From Bacteroides sp. (GTDB taxonomy: Bacteria > Bacteroidota > Bacteroidia > Bacteroidales > GCA-2748055): a stretch of 5,134 bases of DNA. The notes beneath the pieces are model-generated. The model did not search any database, had not been told where the DNA came from, and saw nothing but the letters and a program-made list of their open reading frames with translations. This document shows, one piece after another, positions 1 to 5,134 of this stretch. The stretch covers positions 1-5,134 of the forward strand of contig DSDZ01000306.1 of NCBI GenBank assembly GCA_011048475.1. The letters run 5' to 3'. The stretch's first letter is position 1, and every line of letters starts with the position of its first letter. A program made the translations under genes and the position numbers.

Positions 1-69
1 GAATACAGGGGGGCCCTTGGCAAACCCATTCCAAAGATGGTAGCCTTCGGTGCCAACTTCACCTTTTAA
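1..69 (+). CDS. SusC/RagA-family TonB-dependent outer-membrane receptor, C-terminal fragment
   Basis: Only the last 22 codons and the TAA stop (67-69) are present; the gene enters from the left edge. The fragment reads EYRGALGKPIPKMVAFGANF followed by TF and the stop. Ending on a phenylalanine after a G-x-N-x-x-F strand is the usual finish of the last beta-strand of a SusC-type 22-stranded barrel, where the terminal aromatic residue serves as the outer-membrane insertion signal. The SusD gene that follows directly on the same strand makes the assignment much stronger, because SusC and SusD are almost always encoded as a pair in this order. The expected role is TonB-driven import of oligosaccharides across the outer membrane, with SusD as a lid. 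Substrate cannot be read from this fragment; pectin oligosaccharides are inferred from the enzymes downstream. Confidence 0.85.
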   Translation, partial: EYRGALGKPIPKMVAFGANFTF

Positions 70-99
70 ATGTATAATCCAATGAAAAAAGAAAGTGTG

Positions 100-1950
100 A
101 TGAAAACAATAAAGATCATATTACTGGTTGTACTTTCCCTGGGCGCATTTTCCTGCAGCGAGTTCCTTGAAGAGGAGTACCTGGCCGGGGCAAACACGGG
201 ACAGTATTACACCTCCCCGGCAGGGATGGAAAGTCTGATCGCAGCAGCCTATGTGACCAATAAAATATGGTACGCTCAGGAAGAAGGATATGATTTCAGC
301 ACCGCGGGGACCGATATCTATGATTACGGGCAGCAGCACCCGCAGCAGTACCAGTATACCTTCACGACAGATTTCAATCCCACCAACTCCAGGCTGGTGA
401 TCCTATGGGTGGAATTTTACCGCGGGATCAATGCCTGCAACGATGCCATCGAAATCCTGTCGGATCCCGAACGGACTCCCTTCACGGAACCCCGGACAAA
501 AGTAAGGCTTGCCGAGGTCAGGTTCCTGAGGGCGCTGTATAACTGGCTGATCGTGGAGACCTGGGGCGGCGTGACCCTGAGGACCGAAGCGGTGAAAGGG
601 GTGGTCCTGGAGGCCGAAAGGTCACCGGTGGAGGACTTTTACAATCTGATCCTGGAGGATCTGGACTTTGCCGTGGAGAACCTGAATGAGACCGACAATA
701 CGGGTCCTTCCGATTTCGGCCGGGTGACCAAAAATGCGGCGCTGGGGTTCCGTTCCCGGATGAACCTCACCCGGGGATATTACACCGGGGACAACAGTTA
801 CTTCGCCGCGGCCGCCAACGATGCACAGGCGGTGATCAACAGCGGTGATTTCAGTCTGTGGGACGATTATGCCGACCTGTGGGCCTTTGAAAACAACAAC
901 AACAATCCGGAGAATATCTGGGCCATCAATTATTCACGGACCGAATATGCAGCCATGAATATTGATCCCGAAACATACCAGTCCTACCAGCGGGAAGGAG
1001 ACAAGCCCTGGGATGACCGTGAAGGGGGACACCTGGGTCACCTGATGTTCGGGATGCAGTATGATATCATCCCCGGAATGGTAAGGGATGTGGAGAACGG
1101 AAGGCCTTTCAGGCGCTACAACCCGACCATGTACCTGATCGATGCATTCCATGAGGATGTGGATGAAAGGTTCTACGGCTCCTTCAAAACAGCCTGGATT
1201 GCCAATGATCCGGACACTACCAGGCTGAAATGGCCCAGGGGTGACTGGCACAGTGCCGAAACCGATCCGCTGAACGGAAAACCGGTGGTTGTTCCCGGGG
1301 ATACATGTATCTTCTTTTACAAGGGAGTGTTTCCCGAAGATGACACACTGATCGAGGACGAAGTACTTCAGAACTACATCTGGCACTATGAGCGCAACTT
1401 CTGGACACTGGACCATTCCCATATGTTCAACCCGGATGGAACCATCCGCGGGGAACGGACCAACGACAGGAACCTGTGTTTCGAGCTGAGCAAGTTTATG
1501 GATCCGGAGCGGCCGGCTGCCAACGGGACAGGATCGCAGCGCGGGGAAAGGGATTGTTATGTGATCCGGCTTGCAGAGATGTATCTGAATGCGGCTGAAG
1601 CGCTCTGGAAGGCAGGGGACGGACCGGGTGCCTACAACCTGCTGCTCCCCCTGGCCGACAAGCGGTCCTACGACGGGAACGGGGCTGCCCTGCTTGCCTC
1701 CTACGGGGTCAACAGCGGGGCCGACCTGACCCTGGAGTTTTTCCTGGATGAACGCGCCCGTGAGTTCTGCGGGGAACAGATCCGGTGGTTCGATTTGAAA
1801 CGCACAGGGACGCTGGTGGACCGCATGAAACAGTATGCGGGGAATCCATCGGCCAGGGCCAACTTCAGTGAGAAGTTCGTCCTGAGGCCCATTCCGCAGA
1901 TCCAGATCGATGCCATCGCAGATCCGTCCTATCAGAATCCCGGTTACTAG
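100..1950 (+). CDS. RagB/SusD-family surface glycan-binding lipoprotein
   Basis: This is a 616-residue SusD-like protein, which binds glycan at the cell surface and caps the SusC barrel. The chosen start gives a compact lipoprotein signal: a basic MKTIK n-region, a hydrophobic core, and GAFS-C with the lipidated cysteine at residue 19. Acidic residues follow (SEFLEEE), resembling the Bacteroidota lipoprotein export signal for surface display. Family landmarks appear in order: a TPR-type helix around 138-157 (AEVRFLRALYNWLIVETWGG), a second helix around 490-502 (RLAEMYLNAAEAL), the ERAREF..EQIRWFDLKRTG block at 551-570, and the classic ending RPIPQIQIDA...QNPGY at 596-616. Alternative in-frame ATGs lie at 70 (abutting the SusC stop) and 82; both would lengthen the n-region and neither has a better ribosome site, whereas a weak GAAAG lies just before 100. 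The protein is somewhat longer than the roughly 500-550 residues common in the family, the extra length apparently falling in the middle (about 290-440). Family is certain; ligand is inferred from the pectin enzymes. Confidence 0.96.
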   Translation: MKTIKIILLVVLSLGAFSCSEFLEEEYLAGANTGQYYTSPAGMESLIAAAYVTNKIWYAQEEGYDFSTAGTDIYDYGQQHPQQYQYTFTTDFNPTNSRLVILWVEFYRGINACNDAIEILSDPERTPFTEPRTKVRLAEVRFLRALYNWLIVETWGGVTLRTEAVKGVVLEAERSPVEDFYNLILEDLDFAVENLNETDNTGPSDFGRVTKNAALGFRSRMNLTRGYYTGDNSYFAAAANDAQAVINSGDFSLWDDYADLWAFENNNNNPENIWAINYSRTEYAAMNIDPETYQSYQREGDKPWDDREGGHLGHLMFGMQYDIIPGMVRDVENGRPFRRYNPTMYLIDAFHEDVDERFYGSFKTAWIANDPDTTRLKWPRGDWHSAETDPLNGKPVVVPGDTCIFFYKGVFPEDDTLIEDEVLQNYIWHYERNFWTLDHSHMFNPDGTIRGERTNDRNLCFELSKFMDPERPAANGTGSQRGERDCYVIRLAEMYLNAAEALWKAGDGPGAYNLLLPLADKRSYDGNGAALLASYGVNSGADLTLEFFLDERAREFCGEQIRWFDLKRTGTLVDRMKQYAGNPSARANFSEKFVLRPIPQIQIDAIADPSYQNPGY

Positions 1951-1982
1951 AACGGTGTAAGATCCGGATCAGGGATCATTAT

Positions 1983-2023
1983 ATCTACGGAGGATCACAT
2001 TCAGCTACCCTCCGTAGATTTTT
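1983..2023 (+). terminator. Rho-independent terminator after susD
   Basis: A perfect 11-bp inverted repeat is formed by ATCTACGGAGG (1983-1993) and CCTCCGTAGAT (2009-2019), with a 15-base loop. It is followed at once by TTTTT, then ATTT. It begins 32 bases after the susD stop codon. The T-tract follows only the + strand copy; the minus-strand side is not T-rich, so it should act on rightward transcription only. The loop is longer than in the most efficient terminators. It probably ends the susC-susD transcript or reduces read-through into the lyase-esterase pair. Confidence 0.85.
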
Positions 2024-2081
2024 ATTTAAATTGCCCGTGGTGACTGTATGATGACCTGTATAATTACAATAATCAACTGAT

Positions 2082-4013
2082 ATGGTTAAGATGAAGATGA
2101 ATTGTATGCCGGTTTTTCTTGGGATGTTGTGTTTTTTTTCCCTTCCGGTGCCTTTTACGGCGACTGCCCAGGTTCCAGCCTTCCCGGGAGCGGAAGGATT
2201 CGGGGCGATGACCACCGGGGGAAGGGGCGGGAGTGTAATCGAGGTGACCAATCTCAATGACAGCGGAACCGGAAGCCTCAGGGCGGCCATCCAGGCATCC
2301 GGGACCAGGACCGTGGTGTTCAGGGTATCCGGGACCATCGAATTGCAGTCCGAGCTCAGGATCCAGAGTGACAACATCACGATTGCGGGACAGACGGCCC
2401 CCGGCGATGGGATTTGCCTGAAGAACTTCCCGCTTGCTGTGGATGCCAATAATGTGATCATCCGGTTCATCCGTTGCAGGCATGGTGACCAGTCCGGAAG
2501 CCAGAATGACGCCATGTGGGGCAGAAACCAGGAAAACGTGATCATTGACCATTGTTCCATGTCCTGGAGCGTGGATGAATGCGGCTCTTTTTATGACAAC
2601 AAGAACTTCACCCTGCAGTACTGCATCCTGAGCGAGAGCCTGTACCGCTCGATTCATGACAAGGGGGACCATGGTTACGGGGGGATCTGGGGAGGACAGG
2701 GGGCCACCTTCCACCACAACCTCCTGGCACACCACACCAGCAGGAACCCGCGTTTCTGCGGGAGCCGGTATACCGGAGAGCCGGAACTGGAACTGGTGGA
2801 CCACCGCAACAATGTGATCTACAACTGGGGATTTAACAGCTGTTACGGTGGAGAGGCCGGGAATCACAACATGGTGGCCAACTATTACAAATACGGTCCG
2901 GCCACCTCGGTGAGTGTCAGGGACCGGATCATTGATCCGGATGCCAACGAGAATGGTTTTGGAACCTATTACATCGCGGATAACGTCACCCATGGCTACC
3001 AAGCCACCACGGTGGACAACTGGCGTGGGGTGGATGGCATTTCCACAACCACAAAAGAAGAGATCCGCCTGGATGAGCCGCTTGATGCACCGGCACTGAC
3101 CCCCCACAATGCATATGAAGCATTTGAGCATGTGGTCGCAAGAGCCGGTGCCATCCTTCCGAAAAGGGATATCATTGATACCCGGATCGTTTATGAGACG
3201 GTCACAGGAACCGCACAATTCGGCGGCGCCTACGGAGATGTTATGGGAATCATTGACTCCCAGGTGACCGTGGGCGGATGGCCTGCGCTGGAAGACAAAG
3301 GGGCTCCTGCCGATTCGGATCATGACGGCATGCCGGATGATTGGGAGGACACCATGGGCCTGAACAGAGATGATCCGGCTGACCGGAACGGGGACCTGGA
3401 CGGGGACGGGTACACCAACCTGGAAGAGTACCTGAACGGACTAATGGAGGCATACGACTATATCCTGCGTCCCGTTCGCCTGGCTGTGGACACGGTGATT
3501 GAATATGCCGTCAGCCTGTCCTGGGAGGACATTTCAGATAACGAGACAGGATTCGTCATTGAACGGAAAGGGGGGGAGACCTGGTCGGAGCTCACCACCA
3601 CTGCGGCGAATGCAACCAGTTATACGGACAACACCCTTTCTTCCAACGGTGTGTATTACTACCGTTTAAAATCCGTGAACGAAACGCTGGAATCCTACTA
3701 TACGGACAGTGTGACGGTGAACCTGAATGTTGGAATCGATCCGGCCGGATCAAAAGATACGGAATTGGAGATCTACCCCAATCCTTTTTCACAGACCGCC
3801 ACGCTGCAATATACCGTCCGGGAACAGTCCCGGGTCTTTATCACACTGCATGACGCCACAGTAAAGGAGATCAAACAGATCGAAGACCAAATGCGGTTTC
3901 CCGGAAGGCACACGTGCACCATTGACGGCAGCCATCTGACCGCCGGTCTGTATTTCATCAGGCTCTGTTCGGGAGGTTCAGTCGAATTCAGAAAAATACT
4001 TGTAACAAAATAG
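2082..4013 (+). CDS. Secreted modular pectate lyase (PL1) with FN3-like and T9SS sorting domains
   Basis: This 643-residue enzyme should cleave de-esterified homogalacturonan by Ca2+-dependent beta-elimination. A signal peptide covers residues 1-29 (A-T-A before Q30). The PL1 parallel beta-helix follows from about 33 to 405, opening with PAFPGAEGFGAMTTGGRGGS, then VTNLNDSGTGSLRAAI and ITIAGQTAPGDGI. NVIIDHCSMSWSVDE (152-166) holds likely Ca2+ ligands (D165, with D172 nearby). IWGGQGATFHHNLLAHHTSR ends at R221 of the R-x-P-R motif, the expected catalytic base by analogy with PelC Arg218. Residues 411-452 are an aspartate-rich DSDHDGMPDDWED...DLDGDGYTNLEEY calcium-binding linker of the thrombospondin-3/dockerin-like kind. 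Residues about 467-549 look like a fibronectin-III fold, and 561-643 (EIYPNPF ... LTAGLYFIRL ... KILVTK) are a type A T9SS sorting domain, so it is probably exported through T9SS and released or surface-anchored. In-frame ATGs at 2091 and 2097 are alternative starts. It follows the terminator and directly precedes the esterase. Confidence 0.95.
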   Translation: MVKMKMNCMPVFLGMLCFFSLPVPFTATAQVPAFPGAEGFGAMTTGGRGGSVIEVTNLNDSGTGSLRAAIQASGTRTVVFRVSGTIELQSELRIQSDNITIAGQTAPGDGICLKNFPLAVDANNVIIRFIRCRHGDQSGSQNDAMWGRNQENVIIDHCSMSWSVDECGSFYDNKNFTLQYCILSESLYRSIHDKGDHGYGGIWGGQGATFHHNLLAHHTSRNPRFCGSRYTGEPELELVDHRNNVIYNWGFNSCYGGEAGNHNMVANYYKYGPATSVSVRDRIIDPDANENGFGTYYIADNVTHGYQATTVDNWRGVDGISTTTKEEIRLDEPLDAPALTPHNAYEAFEHVVARAGAILPKRDIIDTRIVYETVTGTAQFGGAYGDVMGIIDSQVTVGGWPALEDKGAPADSDHDGMPDDWEDTMGLNRDDPADRNGDLDGDGYTNLEEYLNGLMEAYDYILRPVRLAVDTVIEYAVSLSWEDISDNETGFVIERKGGETWSELTTTAANATSYTDNTLSSNGVYYYRLKSVNETLESYYTDSVTVNLNVGIDPAGSKDTELEIYPNPFSQTATLQYTVREQSRVFITLHDATVKEIKQIEDQMRFPGRHTCTIDGSHLTAGLYFIRLCSGGSVEFRKILVTK

Positions 4014-5134
4014 ATGAGAAGGATTTTTCTTTTCAGTTGGCTGCTCCTGTTGCAACATCCCGGCGTGATCCGGGCCCGGCAGCACGCATCGTTACAGGAA
4101 GAGCTGTCCGGTGCGATCGATATGGTGGTGGCACAGGACGGGACCGGCGATTATCTCACCGTGCAGACCGCCATCAATGCGGTTCCCAACAACCAGGTCA
4201 CGCGCACTGTATTGTTCATCAAAGAAGGAGTTTACCGGGAGAAGGTAACGATCCCATCGTCCAAGAAGAACCTGACCATCATCGGTGAGGATGCGGACAG
4301 CACGGTGATCGTGTGGGACGACTATGCCGGAAGGATCGTGGAGGGGATCGAGCTGAACACCTTCACTTCCCAGACCATCCAGATCGAATCGGATGATTTC
4401 ATGGCCATGAACATCACCTTTGAGAACGATGCCCGCCCTGACGGAACCGGCGATGGCCAGAATGTGGCGGTGGCCGCTTACGGGAAAAGGAATGTGTTCC
4501 TGCACTGCAAAATGATCGCCTGGCAGGATACCTATTATTCCGGTTCGGAAGACCGCCACTACCTGAAGGATTGTTTTATCGAAGGGGCCGTGGATTACAT
4601 TTTCGGTCACACCACGGTCATTTTCGACAGCTGCCAGATCCATACCGTCAGAAGTGCAGGCTACATCACCGCAGCATCCACGAAAGAGGAATCCCGCTTC
4701 GGTTACGTGTTCTTCAACAGCAGGCTCACCGCTCCGCCCGGCGTGGCCGGTGTTTACCTGGGCAGGCCCTGGAAGACCTTTGCACAGACCGTATTTTTTC
4801 AGTGCATCGAATACGAGAACATCAATCCCCTTGGCTGGCACGTGTGGGGAGGACGGGAAGAAACCTGTTTTTATGCGGAATATCAGTGCGCCGGTCCGGG
4901 TTCTGATACCACCAGCCGGGTGGACTGGTCCCACCAGCTCACACCCGCCCAGGCTGCGGATTACACGCAGGAAAATATCTTTTCAGCCGCTTCCAGTCCG
5001 GCCTTTTCGGAAAGCTGGGACCCCGCCGTGCATGACGATCCGCTCTACAAGATCGTAAAGAAACACACCACCATGTTCATGGATCCGGTGAACCTGGATG
5101 CCGGGATCGAGACCCTTCTTGTGGACGGGGATCC
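4014..5134 (+). CDS. Pectin methylesterase (pectinesterase, CE8), 3' end cut by the window
   Basis: The frame stays open from the ATG at 4014 to the right edge (373 full codons). The enzyme should hydrolyse methyl esters of homogalacturonan, giving methanol and polygalacturonate, the substrate of the lyase upstream. Residues 1 to about 22 form a probable signal peptide (MRR, then FLFSWLLLL). The CE8 beta-helix begins at VVAQDGTGDYLTVQTAINAV (38-57). Active-site elements are intact: Q149 (GDGQNVAV), the QDT motif at 171-173 with D172 as acid/base, GAVDYIFG at 191-198 with nucleophile D194, and LGRPW at 249-253 with R251 and W253. The domain ends near the SWDP at 334-337. A further segment (about 338-373, KKHTTMFMDPVN then GIETLLVDGD) lies beyond the usual end and may lead into another domain outside the window. 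The start codon follows the lyase TAG with no gap and no Shine-Dalgarno, suggesting a shared transcript and coupled translation. The Met at residue 37 is rejected as a start because it would lose the signal peptide. Confidence 0.94.
   Translation, partial: MRRIFLFSWLLLLQHPGVIRARQHASLQEELSGAIDMVVAQDGTGDYLTVQTAINAVPNNQVTRTVLFIKEGVYREKVTIPSSKKNLTIIGEDADSTVIVWDDYAGRIVEGIELNTFTSQTIQIESDDFMAMNITFENDARPDGTGDGQNVAVAAYGKRNVFLHCKMIAWQDTYYSGSEDRHYLKDCFIEGAVDYIFGHTTVIFDSCQIHTVRSAGYITAASTKEESRFGYVFFNSRLTAPPGVAGVYLGRPWKTFAQTVFFQCIEYENINPLGWHVWGGREETCFYAEYQCAGPGSDTTSRVDWSHQLTPAQAADYTQENIFSAASSPAFSESWDPAVHDDPLYKIVKKHTTMFMDPVNLDAGIETLLVDGD

Noticed and set aside
892..906. AAC trinucleotide repeat (four AAC plus AAT) in susD
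   Set aside because: Only five codons encoding a poly-Asn turn before NPENIW; too short to count as a meaningful repeat.
934..1422. Minus-strand open frame (162 codons) opposite susD
   Set aside because: Fully inside the SusD coding sequence and without signal, motif or plausible start context; a codon-bias shadow.
1961..1970. Palindrome GATCCGGATC just after susD, and CCGGGCCCGG at 4070-4079
   Set aside because: Ten-base palindromes arise readily here because GATCC and CCGG words are common throughout the window; no flanking operator-like symmetry was seen.
2031..2066. Possible promoter before the lyase (TTG at 2031-2033, TATAAT at 2059-2064)
   Set aside because: Spacing of 25 bases does not fit the Bacteroidota -33/-7 layout, the TAnnTTTG element is only partly matched, and the leader would be very short.
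2073..3323. Long open frame on the minus strand (416 codons) opposite the pectate lyase
   Set aside because: It lies entirely opposite the clear PL1 catalytic coding sequence, has no recognisable domain, and is rich in the Val/Ile/Gly/Pro/His content expected from the complement of GC-rich codons.
4037..4288. Short + strand frame (83 codons) and similar frames at 4571-4906 and 4654-5058 inside the esterase
   Set aside because: Arg/His/Pro-rich out-of-frame readings of the CE8 gene, whose true frame is open from 4014 to the edge.
4092..4934. Minus-strand open frame (280 codons) opposite the esterase
   Set aside because: The + strand encodes a CE8 enzyme with all active-site motifs across this span; the antisense translation resembles no family I know.
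5129..5134. Window ends exactly on GGATCC, a BamHI site, suggesting a clone boundary
   Set aside because: GGATCC also occurs inside the window (for example near 1500), and the left end shows no matching site, so coincidence is enough.

Overview
The window looks like part of a pectin (homogalacturonan) utilisation locus from a member of the Bacteroidota. Four signs point there: a SusC-type receptor tail followed directly by a RagB/SusD lipoprotein; a type IX secretion (T9SS) C-terminal sorting domain on a pectate lyase; gene starts without a clear Shine-Dalgarno sequence; and signal peptides of the Bacteroidota type. The coding sequence looks fairly GC-rich by eye (not counted). Together with T9SS, this hints at an environmental or anaerobic Bacteroidales, Marinilabiliales or Cytophagia-like lineage rather than a gut Bacteroides, but the window alone cannot settle the genus.

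Layout, all on the + strand: (1) positions 1-69, the last 22 codons of a SusC/TonB-dependent outer-membrane receptor; (2) 100-1950, a SusD-family surface lipoprotein of 616 residues; (3) 1983-2023, a strong rho-independent terminator with a perfect 11-bp stem and a T-tract; (4) 2082-4013, a modular secreted pectate lyase (family PL1) with a calcium-binding aspartate-rich linker, a fibronectin-III-like domain and a T9SS sorting domain; (5) 4014-5134, a CE8 pectin methylesterase starting on the base after the lyase stop codon and running off the right edge. No RNA genes, mobile elements, CRISPR arrays or large repeats are visible. The only non-coding stretches are the roughly 30-base gap before susD and the 131-base gap holding the terminator.

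Proposed joint function (inference from families): the esterase removes methyl groups from homogalacturonan, the Ca2+-dependent lyase cleaves the resulting polygalacturonate by beta-elimination at or outside the cell surface, and the SusC/SusD pair captures oligogalacturonides and imports them into the periplasm with TonB energy. The terminator suggests that the transporter pair and the enzyme pair are separate transcription units, or one unit with reduced read-through. I see no sign of a wholly new system. The less ordinary points are the T9SS-plus-Sus combination, the terminator inside the locus, the zero-gap lyase-esterase junction, and an esterase C-terminal extension that appears to lead into another domain beyond the window.
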